Below, piece by piece: positions 29,006 to 37,040 of a stretch of 64,000 nt of DNA. The stretch lies in assembly GCA_963851405.1 (NCBI GenBank), contig CAWKPB010000007.1, forward strand, positions 434,001-498,000. The letters run 5' to 3'. The position numbers were made by a program, and so were the translations under genes. Source of the stretch: JANPBY01 sp963851405. Lineage in GTDB: Bacteria > Actinomycetota > Actinomycetes > DATJPE01. The notes beneath the pieces were generated by a model. It did not search any database. It was not told the DNA's origin and saw only the letters and a program-made list of their open reading frames with translations. Position 1 is the stretch's first letter; each line of letters opens with the position of its first letter.

Positions 29006-29170
29006 GTGGCTGCCAACGATGTCCGTCCGAAGATCACGCTGGCCTGCGTGGACTGCAAGCACCGCAACTACATCACCAAGAAGAACCGCCGCAACGACCC
29101 TGACCGCATGGAGATGAAGAAGTTCTGCCCTGCGTGCAACAGCCACACGTCGCACCGCGAAACCCGCTGA
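29006..29170 (+). CDS. rpmG: 50S ribosomal protein L33
   Basis: A 54-residue zinc-ribbon L33 with two CxxC pairs (CVDC and CPAC). GTG start at 29006; ending TSHRETR is typical. This is the actinobacterial rpmG copy found upstream of MaoC-type dehydratase genes and secE. A TACCCT hexamer at 28966-28971 is a possible -10 box. Confidence 0.95.
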   Translation: MAANDVRPKITLACVDCKHRNYITKKNRRNDPDRMEMKKFCPACNSHTSHRETR

Positions 29171-29225
29171 AGCTCGCTGTTCTTCCTTTAGCTCGCAGAC
29201 CCTGATCGAGACGGCAGGAGTGCGC

Positions 29226-30035
29226 GTGGGACGCCTAGACGACCGGGTCGCGATCGTCACCGGCGCTGGCCGCGGGATCGGCCGCGCCACCGCGCTGCGC
29301 TTGGCGCGCGATGGTGCCCAGGTCATGGTCAACGACATCGATGCCGAACCCGCGCACGAAACCGTTGAGGCCATCCGGGCCGAGGGCGGCGTCGCTGAGG
29401 TCAATCTGTCCGACACCGTCGACCTGCCCGCGGCTCAGGAGTTGGTGGGTGCTGCGGTCGGCGTGTTCGGCAAGCTGGACATCGTGGTCAACAACGCTGG
29501 CAGCACGCGTGACCGGATGTTCCACAACCTCGACGACGAGACATTCGACTTTGCGATGGACGTCAATCTGCGCACCAGCTTTCACACGACCCGCGCCGCC
29601 ATGCCGTACCTCCGAGAGGTGGCGAAGGCGGAGATCGCGGGAACCGGGCGGGTCGCCTACCACCGGAAGATCACCTTCACTTCCTCGGTCTCGGCCCTGA
29701 TGGGCAACCCCGGGCAGTACAACTACACCGCCGCCAAAGGCGCGATCATCGCGACGACGAAGACCCTCGCGCGCGAGCTCGGACCGTTCGGGATCAACGT
29801 CAATGCGGTGGCGCCTGGGTTCGTCGAGACCCGGCTCACGGCTGCCAAAGACGAGAACTCGGACTACGGGATCCCCGAGCAGATGCGCCAGATGTCGCTG
29901 GCCCTCATCGCGCTGGGGCGCTTCGGGGAGCCCGAGGACATCGCCAACGTCCATGCCTTCTTGGTCTCACCCGACGCCGACTTCATCAGCGGGGTCACCC
30001 TTCCGGTGACCGGCGGGCAGCTGGCAGGCATGTGA
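29226..30035 (+). CDS. SDR-family 3-oxoacyl reductase (FabG/HSD-like)
   Basis: Short-chain dehydrogenase of ~269 residues. NAD(P)-binding motif TGAGRGIG near residues 12-19, VVNNAGSTRDRM near 90-101, and catalytic Ser and Tyr-x3-Lys in SSVSALMGNPGQYNYTAAK. GTG at 29226 follows an AGGAG at 29216-29220; an in-frame GTG at 29220 overlaps that AGGAG and is less likely. It is followed, with TGATG overlap, by two MaoC-type dehydratases, so it may supply the 3-hydroxyacyl substrate they dehydrate. Substrate chain and cofactor preference are not readable. Confidence 0.85.
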   Translation: MGRLDDRVAIVTGAGRGIGRATALRLARDGAQVMVNDIDAEPAHETVEAIRAEGGVAEVNLSDTVDLPAAQELVGAAVGVFGKLDIVVNNAGSTRDRMFHNLDDETFDFAMDVNLRTSFHTTRAAMPYLREVAKAEIAGTGRVAYHRKITFTSSVSALMGNPGQYNYTAAKGAIIATTKTLARELGPFGINVNAVAPGFVETRLTAAKDENSDYGIPEQMRQMSLALIALGRFGEPEDIANVHAFLVSPDADFISGVTLPVTGGQLAGM

Positions 30036-30484
30036 TGGCGCTCAACCCCGACTTCGTCGGTCGCGAGTATCCGCCGACCCCCGCCTATGAGGTGGGGCGC
30101 GAGAAGATCCGCGAGTTCGCTGAGGCGATCGGCGACCCGCACCCGGCCTACCGCGACGCCGACGCCGCCAAGGCGCTCGGCTACGCCGATGTCATCGCGC
30201 CGCCGAGCTTCCCGATCGTGGTCAGCTTGCCCGCTTCGGATGCGGCGATCTTCGATCCCGAGCTGGGCCTGGACTACAGCCGCGTGGTCCATGGGGATCA
30301 GCGCTTCGTGTTTGCCCGTCCGGTCCGCGCGGGGGATCGGCTGGTGGCCGTCCTTCACATCGACAGCATCCGTACGGTCGCGGGCAACGACATCCTCGGG
30401 ATGCGTACCGAGATCACGACCGAGGACGGCGAAGGGGTCGTCACCGCCCACGCCACGATCGTCGCTCGCGGACCGGAGGCCTGA
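30035..30484 (+). CDS. MaoC N-terminal-type dehydratase (HadA/HadC-like)
   Basis: A 149-residue hot-dog-fold protein resembling mycobacterial HadA/HadC. FVGREYPPTPAYEVGREKIR and FAEAIGDPHPAYRD are the family N-terminal motifs. It lacks the hydratase-2 catalytic Asp/His motif, as expected for the noncatalytic partner subunit. Start: ATG 30035 in a TGATG overlap with the SDR gene (GTG at 30032 also possible). Pairs with the next gene. Confidence 0.85.
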   Translation: MALNPDFVGREYPPTPAYEVGREKIREFAEAIGDPHPAYRDADAAKALGYADVIAPPSFPIVVSLPASDAAIFDPELGLDYSRVVHGDQRFVFARPVRAGDRLVAVLHIDSIRTVAGNDILGMRTEITTEDGEGVVTAHATIVARGPEA

Positions 30485-30485
30485 G

Positions 30486-30905
30486 GTGATCAAGCACTCG
30501 GACGTGTCCGTAGGGACCGCTCTTCCGTCGTGCAGCTTCCCGATTCAGCGGGTGGACCTGATTCGCTACGCCGGAGTCTCGGGCGACTTCAACGTCATCC
30601 ACTGGAACGAGCGAGTCGCTCGCGAGGTCGGGCTACCCGACGTCATCGCCCACGGGATGTTGACCATGGCGGTAGCCGGGCGGGTCATCACCGACTGGGT
30701 CGGGGACCCTGGCGCCGTCCTTGAATACGGCGTCCGCTTCACTCGGCCCGTCGTCGTCCCTGACGACGGCGTGGGCGCCACGCTCGAGGTCTCCGGCGTG
30801 GTCAGTGACGTGCGCGACGACGGCACGGTCGTGGTCGACCTCACGGCGACCAGCGCCGGCGCCAAGGTGCTGGGCCGCTCGCGGGCCACCGTCCGTCTGC
30901 CGTGA
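30486..30905 (+). CDS. MaoC-type (R)-3-hydroxyacyl dehydratase (HadB-like)
   Basis: A 139-residue hot-dog-fold enzyme with the hydratase motif GDFNVIHWNERVAREVGLPD (Asp and His catalytic) followed by VIAHGMLTMA. GTG start at 30486, one base after the preceding stop. In mycobacteria hadABC sit between rpmG2 and secE and serve FAS-II; here two subunits remain in the same chromosomal place. Whether this organism has FAS-II or mycolic acids cannot be told from the window. Confidence 0.86.
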   Translation: MIKHSDVSVGTALPSCSFPIQRVDLIRYAGVSGDFNVIHWNERVAREVGLPDVIAHGMLTMAVAGRVITDWVGDPGAVLEYGVRFTRPVVVPDDGVGATLEVSGVVSDVRDDGTVVVDLTATSAGAKVLGRSRATVRLP

Positions 30906-30941
30906 TCCGCGCCCGCTCCGCGCGCGGCTAGGGTCACCGAC

Positions 30942-31976
30942 GTGGAGGACCACGAACCCGTACGCCTTGCTTCGCTGACGACGCTGCGCGTCGGCGGTCC
31001 CTGTCTCGGGTTTGTGGAGGCGTCCAGCGAAGCCGAGCTCGTGGATGTAGTCGCAGCCCTGGATGAGGCCGGTGAGCCGCTGCTGATCGTGGGCGGCGGG
31101 TCCAACCTCGTGGTCGCTGACGCCGGCTTCCCCGGTACGGTCGTGCGGATCGCGACGCGCGGGATCGACGTGCCGGAGGGCACCGGCGAGCACGTCGACG
31201 TCAGCCTGGCCGCCGGCGAGCCGTGGGAGCCGTTCGTGGAGCGCGCGGTGGACGAGGGCTGGTCCGGGGTCGAGGCGATGTCCGGGATCCCCGGCCTGGC
31301 TGGGGCGACACCGGTGCAAAACGTCGGGGCGTACGGCCAGGAGCTGGCCGATGTCCTGGTTAGCGTGCGCGTCTATGACCGGGCCGAGCGCGCTGTCGTC
31401 GAGCTCCGCGCGACGGACTGCGGCTTCGGCTACCGCACGTCGCGCTTCAAGCGAGACGAGCGTTGGGTCGTGCTCTCCGCAACACTGCGACTCCAGCGGT
31501 CGAACCTGGCGCCGCCCCTCGCGTACGCCGAGCTCGCTCGCACGCTCGGGTCTCAGCTCGGTCGGCGGGTGCCCACCGGAGCCGTACGCGCAGCCGTGCT
31601 GGGGCTGCGCCGCGGTAAGGGGATGGTCGAGGATCCGTCTGACCTTGACACAGCCAGCGTCGGCTCTTTCTTTACCAACCCCATCGTCTCGGCCAACGTC
31701 GCTGACCTGCTTCCTCCCACGGCTCCCCGCTTCAGCCAGCCCGACGGGCGGGTGAAGCTCTCGGCGGCCTGGCTGATCGAGCAGGCTGGATTTGCCCGCG
31801 AGCACGGGCACGGCGACGCGCGTGTGTCCAGCAAGCACACGCTGGCGCTCACCAACCGAGGGTCGGCGACCACCGAGCAGCTGCTAGACCTGGCCCGCGA
31901 GATCCGGGACGAAGTGCGCCGCGTCTTCGGTGTCGAGCTGATCCCGGAGCCGCGCCTCGTCGGCTGCGCCCTGTAA
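30942..31976 (+). CDS. murB: UDP-N-acetylmuramate dehydrogenase MurB
   Basis: FAD-dependent reductase making UDP-MurNAc for peptidoglycan. The 344-residue protein has TTLRVGGPC, IVGGGSNLVVAD, GIPGLAGATPVQNVGAYGQE, FGYRTSRFKRDERWVV (type I insert Tyr) and GSFFTNPIVS with the catalytic Ser. ENDING KHTLALTNRGSATT and RLVGCAL are family-typical. GTG start at 30942. Confidence 0.95.
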   Translation: MEDHEPVRLASLTTLRVGGPCLGFVEASSEAELVDVVAALDEAGEPLLIVGGGSNLVVADAGFPGTVVRIATRGIDVPEGTGEHVDVSLAAGEPWEPFVERAVDEGWSGVEAMSGIPGLAGATPVQNVGAYGQELADVLVSVRVYDRAERAVVELRATDCGFGYRTSRFKRDERWVVLSATLRLQRSNLAPPLAYAELARTLGSQLGRRVPTGAVRAAVLGLRRGKGMVEDPSDLDTASVGSFFTNPIVSANVADLLPPTAPRFSQPDGRVKLSAAWLIEQAGFAREHGHGDARVSSKHTLALTNRGSATTEQLLDLAREIRDEVRRVFGVELIPEPRLVGCAL

Positions 31977-31991
31977 TCCCGCACACTTCCC

Positions 31992-32055
31992 CGCGAGTGC
32001 GGCGAAGTGGACCCTTTCGGCGGCGAAAAGGGTCGTCTTCTCGGCATTCGGCAGG
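31992..32055. repeat. Intergenic palindromic element, copy 4
   Basis: Best-formed copy: left arm CGCGAGTGCGGCGAAGTGG then ACCCTTTCG, loop GCGG, right arm CGAAAAGGGTC then GTCTTCTCGGCATTCGGC. Arms of ~27 bp pair with few mismatches. It starts 15 bp after murB and is followed by runs of G (GGCGGGGGGGCGGG). Confidence 0.85.
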
Positions 32056-32125
32056 GCTGGCGGGGGGGCGGGCCGGGGGCGTCCCGGCGGGGAACACCGA
32101 GGCCCGATCCGTGGTTGGGACGTTC

Positions 32126-32659
32126 ATGGCCATCAAACGCTTGAACCATGCCGTCCTGTATGTGCGCGACGCCGCTCGGTCCAGCGCGTTCTACGCCGAC
32201 GTCCTTGGTTTCGTCCCCGCCATGGGCGACCAGGCGGAGGTGATCCCGGGAGCGGTGTTTCTCCGGGCGCCGGACTCGACGAACGACCACGATCTCGGAT
32301 TGTTCACGGTGGGCGCCAGCGCCGCGGCCTCGCCAGCCGGTCGGGGCGCCGTCGGGCTGTACCACCTGGCCTGGGAGGTACGGACCCTCGCTGATCTCCA
32401 GGCGTACGCCTCCCGGTTGACCGCAGCGGGAGCACTGGTCGGGGCCACCGACCACGGCACGACCAAGGCACTGTATGCCCGGGATCTCGATGGGATCGAG
32501 TTCGAGGTCATGTGGCTGGTCCCGGCCGACCGCTTGGACGCGGCGACCTTGGAGGCTCGGACCCGCCTCGAACCCCTCGACCTTGCCGCCGAGATCGAGC
32601 GCTACGGCGCGGACACCGAGGGCGGAGTCGGCATTTCGGAAGCGGCCCGAGCGGGGTGA
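32126..32659 (+). CDS. VOC-family (glyoxalase/dioxygenase fold) protein
   Basis: A 177-residue protein with two beta-alpha-beta-beta-beta halves. NHAVLYVRDAARSSAFYADV begins the first half, GLYHLAWEVRTLADLQAYAS the second, and DLDGIEFEVMW ends it. His at residue ~7, His in YHLAWEV and Glu in IEFEVMW are placed as metal ligands in glyoxalase I/extradiol-type enzymes. ATG at 32126. It is bracketed by palindrome copies 4 and 5 and has no operon partner. Substrate unknown. Confidence 0.8.
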   Translation: MAIKRLNHAVLYVRDAARSSAFYADVLGFVPAMGDQAEVIPGAVFLRAPDSTNDHDLGLFTVGASAAASPAGRGAVGLYHLAWEVRTLADLQAYASRLTAAGALVGATDHGTTKALYARDLDGIEFEVMWLVPADRLDAATLEARTRLEPLDLAAEIERYGADTEGGVGISEAARAG

Positions 32660-32699
32660 GCCGAGGCTCGGCAGCCTCCAATCCGCGGCCCATTCTCCC

Positions 32700-32763
32700 C
32701 GCGAGTGCCGCGAAGCGGCCCGTTTTCGCGGCCAAAAAGGTCGTCTTCTCGGCACTCGGCGGG
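32700..32763. repeat. Intergenic palindromic element, copy 5
   Basis: Left arm CGCGAGTGCCGCGAAGCGG, inner CCCGTTTT and AAAAAGG, right arm TCTTCTCGGCACTCGGCGGG. It lies between the convergent VOC and adenosine deaminase genes, directly before a G-rich tandem repeat. Confidence 0.85.
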
Positions 32764-32765
32764 AT

Positions 32766-32817
32766 GGGGGCTGGGCTAGGGGGCTGGGCTAGGGGGCTGG
32801 GCTAGGGGGCTGGGCTA
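32766..32817. repeat. 13-bp G-rich tandem repeat, four units
   Basis: Four exact units of GGGGGCTGGGCTA. On the reverse strand the repeat encodes the last residues of the adenosine deaminase (AQPPSPAP) and its stop codon. Closely spaced G-runs could form a G-quadruplex. Likely produced by replication slippage. Confidence 0.9.
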
Positions 32818-33799
32818 GCCAGGTGTCGACTCCGCGCAGCAGGGACTCCCGCCGATCAGCCGGTGCGCAGGAGGCCTCGATGGAGGTACGGGCCACCGCC
32901 GCCAGTTCCACGTCGGTCATGGCGTGGTGCGTGCGCCCCAGCTCGTACTGCTCGGCCACCCGGCCGCCGAACAGCAGCGGGTCGTCGGCGCCCAGCGCAA
33001 ACCGGGCGCCAGCATCGATCAAGGCCCGCAGCGGCACGTCAGCCGGCTCGGCGTAGACCCCGAGGGAGAGGTTGGACGTCGGGCAGACCTCCAGCGTCAC
33101 GCCCGCCTCCACGACGGCGCGGAGCACCTCGTGGTCCTCTGTCGACCGGACGCCGTGGCCGATCCGGTCCGCGCCGAGCAACTCCAGACACGACCGTACG
33201 TTCTCCGGCCCCAGCAGCTCTCCGCCGTGCGGCACCTTGGCCAGGCCGGCGTCGGCGGCGATCGCGAAGGCCGGAGCGAAGTCCTGGGTCAGGCCCCGGC
33301 GTTCATCGTTGGCCAGGCCGAATCCGACGACGCCCCGACCGGCATGCAGGGCGGCCAGTCTGGCCAGGGTGCGCGCATCCAACGGATGGCGGGTGCGATT
33401 GGCTCCGACGATCAGCCCCAGGCCAATGCCGGTACGGGCGGCCGCATCAGCCGCGGCGTCGAGCACGAGTTCCACGAACGCGGTCAGTCCGTCGAATCGG
33501 TTGGCGTACCCGCTCGGGTCCACCTGGATCTCCAGCCACCCCGACCCATCGGCGACCTCGTCCTCGGCGACCTCGCGGAGCAGCCGCCGCACGTCCGACT
33601 CGTCCCGCAGCACGGCTCGAGCAGCGTCGTACAGTCGCTGAAAGCGGAACCAACCGCGCTCGTCGGTCGCCGCCATCAGGTGCGGATGCGCGTCGCGCAG
33701 CGTGTCCGGCAGGCGCAGGCCGTGCTTGTCGGCCAACTCGAGCATCGTCGAGTGCCTCAGGGCGCCGGTGAAATGTAGGTGCAGGTGCGCCTTCGGCAA
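32789..33799 (-). CDS. add: Adenosine deaminase family protein
   Basis: Zinc hydrolase deaminating adenosine (or a related adenine compound), 336 residues from TTG 33799. The metal motif KAHLHLHFTGALR is at the N-terminus, KVPHGGEL supplies the third His and catalytic Glu (HxGE), RIGHGVRS the catalytic His, and ALGADDPLLF the Asp pair. The last ~8 residues are encoded by the G-rich tandem repeat. The start may be a few codons further upstream, because only CTG lies near the aminotransferase stop. Substrate could be adenine or another base. Confidence 0.85.
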   Translation of the reverse strand: MPKAHLHLHFTGALRHSTMLELADKHGLRLPDTLRDAHPHLMAATDERGWFRFQRLYDAARAVLRDESDVRRLLREVAEDEVADGSGWLEIQVDPSGYANRFDGLTAFVELVLDAAADAAARTGIGLGLIVGANRTRHPLDARTLARLAALHAGRGVVGFGLANDERRGLTQDFAPAFAIAADAGLAKVPHGGELLGPENVRSCLELLGADRIGHGVRSTEDHEVLRAVVEAGVTLEVCPTSNLSLGVYAEPADVPLRALIDAGARFALGADDPLLFGGRVAEQYELGRTHHAMTDVELAAVARTSIEASCAPADRRESLLRGVDTWLAQPPSPAP

Positions 33800-33837
33800 T
33801 CGCCTCAGGTCGCGCCGGTCGGCGGCCCCGTCGGCGC

Positions 33838-35052
33838 TCAGTCGACGGCCTCCGCGAACAGCGTCTGAATGCGCGTGACGCCCTCGACCAGGTCCTCGTC
33901 ACCTAGGGCGTAGGACAGGCGCAGGTAGCCCGGCGTGCCGAACGCCTCGCCTGGGACCACCGCCACCTCGACCTCATCGAGGATCAGGGCGGCGAGGTCA
34001 ATGGAGGTTTTCGGCCGCTGTCCTCGGAGCTCGCGACCGAGCATGCCCTTCACCGACGGGTAGGCGTAGAAGGCGCCCTGCGGCTCCGGGCAGGTGACGC
34101 CCGGTGTCTCGTTGAGCATCCGGACGATGGTCAGCCGGCGTCGGTCGAATGCAGACCGCATCTGCTCGACCGCGGTCAGGTCGCCGGTCACGGCCGCCAG
34201 CGCTGCGACCTGGGAGACGTTGGCGACGTTGGAGGTCGCGTGCGACTGCATGTTCGTGGCTGCCTTGACGACGTCCGCCGGACCGAGCATCCAGCCCACG
34301 CGCCACCCGGTCATCGCGTACGTCTTCGCCACCCCGTTGACCACGACGCACTGGTCGGCCAGTTCGGGCACGACCACCGGCATCGAGACGAATTCGGCGT
34401 CCCCGTACGTCAGGTGCTCGTAGATCTCGTCGGTGATCACCCACAGGCCATGCTCGACCGCCCACCGCCCGATGGCCTCGACCTGGTCGGGGGGATACAC
34501 CGCGCCGGTCGGGTTGGAGGGGGAGACGAAGACCAGAGCCTTGGTCCGCGGGGTCCGAGCGGCTTCGAGCGCAGCCACCGAGGCGAGGTAGCCCGTGGTC
34601 TCGTCGGTGGCGACTTCGACGGTGACTCCGCCGGCCAGCGCGATCGATTCGGGGTAGGTCGTCCAGTACGGCGCTGGCAGCAGGACCTCGTCGCCCGGGT
34701 CGAGCAGGGCCGCGAAGGCGTTGTAGAGCGCCTGCTTACCCCCGTTGGTGATCAGCACCTGGTTGGTCTCGACCGAGTAGCCGGAGTCGCGCAGGGTCTT
34801 GGCGGCGACGGCAGCCTTCAGCTCGGGCAGCCCGCCCGCGGGGGTGTAGCGGTGCCACTTGGGGTCCCGGCAGGCCGCCTCAGCAGCCGCGACGATCGGC
34901 GCGGGGGTCGGGAAGTCCGGTTCGCCGGCGCCGAAGCCGATGACCGGTCGACCGGCGGCCTTGAGGGCCTTCGCCTTGGCGTCGACGGCGAGAGTGGCGG
35001 ACTCGGCGATGGCGCCGACACGGGCGGAGACACGGCGGGAAGGTGCGACCAT
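33838..35052 (-). CDS. aspC: Aspartate aminotransferase (class I/II PLP aminotransferase)
   Basis: 404-residue fold-type I aminotransferase of the Igamma aspartate type. FGAGEPDFPTPAPIVAA near residues 40-56, HRYTPAGGLPELK, SPSNPTGAVYPPDQVEAIG, ITDEIYEHLTYGD and the PLP lysine in NGVAKTYAMTGWRVGWM are present. The conserved final Arg is in GYLRLSYALGDED. In many actinobacteria this gene lies just upstream of secE, as here. It also feeds 2-oxoglutarate/glutamate exchange. Confidence 0.92.
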   Translation of the reverse strand: MVAPSRRVSARVGAIAESATLAVDAKAKALKAAGRPVIGFGAGEPDFPTPAPIVAAAEAACRDPKWHRYTPAGGLPELKAAVAAKTLRDSGYSVETNQVLITNGGKQALYNAFAALLDPGDEVLLPAPYWTTYPESIALAGGVTVEVATDETTGYLASVAALEAARTPRTKALVFVSPSNPTGAVYPPDQVEAIGRWAVEHGLWVITDEIYEHLTYGDAEFVSMPVVVPELADQCVVVNGVAKTYAMTGWRVGWMLGPADVVKAATNMQSHATSNVANVSQVAALAAVTGDLTAVEQMRSAFDRRRLTIVRMLNETPGVTCPEPQGAFYAYPSVKGMLGRELRGQRPKTSIDLAALILDEVEVAVVPGEAFGTPGYLRLSYALGDEDLVEGVTRIQTLFAEAVD

Positions 35053-35185
35053 GGGGTCATCGTCCCACGGGCCGGATTCGGCGCGGTTCGACCTCAGCGG
35101 TTCGAACGACGTACACTCGCCGACTGGTGGTACGCCGCCGCGCGTGAGCCTGCCCTGAGTTGGCCTGCGAGCGGTGGAGCACCGA

Positions 35186-35258
35186 AGGGCCGTAGCTCAA
35201 TTGGCAGAGTCCCGGTCTCCAAAACCGGTGGTTGTGGGTTCGAGTCCCTCCGGCCCTG
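35186..35258 (+). tRNA. tRNA-Trp (anticodon CCA)
   Basis: 73-nt cloverleaf: acceptor AGGGCCG with CGGCCCT at 35251-35257, D-arm AGCTCAATTGGCAGAGT, anticodon loop CTCCAAA, T-arm GTGGGTTCGAGTCCCTC. Located directly upstream of secE, the classical actinobacterial position. Confidence 0.95.
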
Positions 35259-35324
35259 CCCTTGACCGACCAGCATGAAAAGCGCGACCGGTGCGATCGA
35301 ACGTCGAGACGAAGGAGCGATGAG

Positions 35325-35576
35325 ATGAGCGAGACCCGCACCGCCTCCTCGGGTGCTCGGTCGTCCGAGGGCCGCGATGGGTGGTTCACCCGGGTCAGAC
35401 TGTTCATCCGTCAGGTCATCGCCGAACTGCGCAAGGTCGTGTGGCCCACGCGCAGCCAGCTCATCACTTACACGACGGTGGTGCTGTTCTTCGTCACGGC
35501 CATGATGGCCATCGTGGCCGTTTACGACATCTTCGTGAGCAGACTTGTGCAATGGGTGTTCGGGGGCGGTTCCTGA
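35325..35576 (+). CDS. secE: Preprotein translocase subunit SecE
   Basis: Single-span stabiliser of the SecYEG channel, 83 residues. FIRQVIAELRKVVWPTRSQL (residues ~28-47) is the conserved amphipathic helix, followed by one transmembrane helix TVVLFFVTAMMAIVAVYDIF. ATG at 35325 preceded by AAGGAG. Forms the secE-nusG pair; its partner secY is cut short at the far end of the window. Confidence 0.96.
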   Translation: MSETRTASSGARSSEGRDGWFTRVRLFIRQVIAELRKVVWPTRSQLITYTTVVLFFVTAMMAIVAVYDIFVSRLVQWVFGGGS

Positions 35577-35655
35577 ACACCCCAGATCTACCGGTCGCCG
35601 TCCAGGGCGGCCGAGTTCCCCCCACCGTTTCCAGCCGAAGGAAGTCAGTAGCACC

Positions 35656-36501
35656 GTGAGCGACATGGTCCCCTCGACCGACATCGCCGAAGCGAACGCT
35701 TCGAGCGACGCCCCCGACGCCGTCGACACTGGCGAGGCCATCGAGGCCATCGAGGCCATCGAGGCCATCGAGGTCATCGAGGTCATCGAGGTCGAGGCCG
35801 AAGCGTCCGTCGACCCGGTCACCGGCGAGATCGATGCACCAGCAGCCGATGCGTCCGAGCCGACCGCCGCTGGCGAGGCGGTGGTGACCGCCGATGCGTC
35901 GACCGACGCGACGGCCGAGGAGATCGACCCGGTCGAGGAGTTTCGTCGGGAACTGATCGTGCAGGACGGCGAGTGGTACGTCGTCCACTCCTACGCCGGC
36001 TACGAAAACCGCGTGAAGGTCAACCTCGAGAGCCGGATCACCTCGCTCAACATGGAGGAGTACATCTTCCAGGTCGAGGTGCCCATCGAGGACGTCGTCG
36101 AGATCAAGAGCGGCCAACGCAAGAACGTGCGCCGCAACAAGTTCCCCGGCTATGTCCTAGTGCGCATCGAGCTCACCGACGAGTCCTGGTCCGCGGTCCG
36201 CCACACGCCCGGGGTCACCGGTTTCGTGGGCCACGCACATCAGCCGACACCGCTCACCGTGGACGAGGTCATCTCGATCCTCGGCCCGACCGTCGAGGCA
36301 GCGACCCCCGCTGCCGCACCGGTCACCGTCCTCGACTTCGAGGTCGGGGACTCGGTCACCGTGGTCGATGGGCCGTTCGCGACCCTGCAGGCGACCATTC
36401 ACGAGATCAACCCCGACACCCAGCGCATCAAGGGACTCGTCGAGATCTTCGGCCGGGAGACACCGGTCGAACTGTCGTTCAATCAGATTCAGAAGAACTG
36501 A
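35656..36501 (+). CDS. nusG: Transcription termination/antitermination factor NusG
   Basis: 281 residues. NGN domain begins at EWYVVHSYAGYENRVKVNL (residue ~106), followed by RKNVRRNKFPGYVLVRIELT and the KOW domain FEVGDSVTVVDGPFATLQA near the C-terminus. The first ~100 residues are an acidic extension with the repeat (E-A/V-I) from a 9-bp tandem repeat; N-terminal acidic extensions are usual in actinobacterial NusG but this one is repetitive. GTG start at 35656. Confidence 0.95.
   Translation: MSDMVPSTDIAEANASSDAPDAVDTGEAIEAIEAIEAIEVIEVIEVEAEASVDPVTGEIDAPAADASEPTAAGEAVVTADASTDATAEEIDPVEEFRRELIVQDGEWYVVHSYAGYENRVKVNLESRITSLNMEEYIFQVEVPIEDVVEIKSGQRKNVRRNKFPGYVLVRIELTDESWSAVRHTPGVTGFVGHAHQPTPLTVDEVISILGPTVEAATPAAAPVTVLDFEVGDSVTVVDGPFATLQATIHEINPDTQRIKGLVEIFGRETPVELSFNQIQKN
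35734..35787 (+). repeat. 9-bp in-frame tandem repeat in nusG, six units
   Basis: Four copies of GAGGCCATC followed by two of GAGGTCATC, encoding (EAI)4(EVI)2 in the acidic N-terminal extension of NusG. A simple repeat of this kind can gain or lose units by slippage without breaking the frame. Confidence 0.95.
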
Positions 36502-36518
36502 GATAGGGACTAACCAGC

Positions 36519-36950
36519 ATGCCTCCCAAGAAGAAGCTCGCAGCCATCATCAAGCTGCAGATCCAAGCCGGCGCAGCCAACCCGGCCCCGCCGGTTGGGC
36601 CTGCACTCGGCCAGCACGGCGTCAACATCATGGAGTTCTGCAAGGCCTACAACGCCGCGACCGAGTCGCAGCGGGGACAGGTCGTGCCGGTAGAGATCTC
36701 CGTGTATGAGGACCGGTCGTTCACATTCATCACCAAGACGCCGCCCGCAGCCCGGCTCATCCTCAAGGCTGCTGGTGTCGAGAAGGGGTCCCCGACCCCT
36801 CAAAGCGTCAAGGTCGCCTCGATCACCCGCACCCAGGTGCGGGAGATCGCCGAGACCAAGATGCCCGACCTGAACGCCAACGACCTCGATGCCGCCGAAA
36901 AGATCATCGCCGGAACCGCCCGCCAGATGGGCATCACGATCACCGGCTAG
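36519..36950 (+). CDS. rplK: 50S ribosomal protein L11
   Basis: 143 residues. KLQIQAGAANPAPPVGPALG near the N-terminus is the L11 signature, with the Pro-rich hinge, and the C-terminal rRNA-binding half (GVEKGSPTPQSVKVASITRT) is complete. Forms the GTPase-associated centre with 23S rRNA. Followed by rplA after 90 bp. Confidence 0.97.
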   Translation: MPPKKKLAAIIKLQIQAGAANPAPPVGPALGQHGVNIMEFCKAYNAATESQRGQVVPVEISVYEDRSFTFITKTPPAARLILKAAGVEKGSPTPQSVKVASITRTQVREIAETKMPDLNANDLDAAEKIIAGTARQMGITITG

Positions 36951-37040
36951 CACCACCTCTGGGTCACCTGACCCGCGTGGGAGGGCCTGCTTCGGCCCGC
37001 TGACCACGACTCCATCGCACCATCCCTGAGGAGCAGCATC

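Noticed and set aside
32766..32817. Possible CRISPR array
   Set aside because: The 13-bp units are contiguous with no spacers and there are no cas genes; it is a simple tandem repeat.
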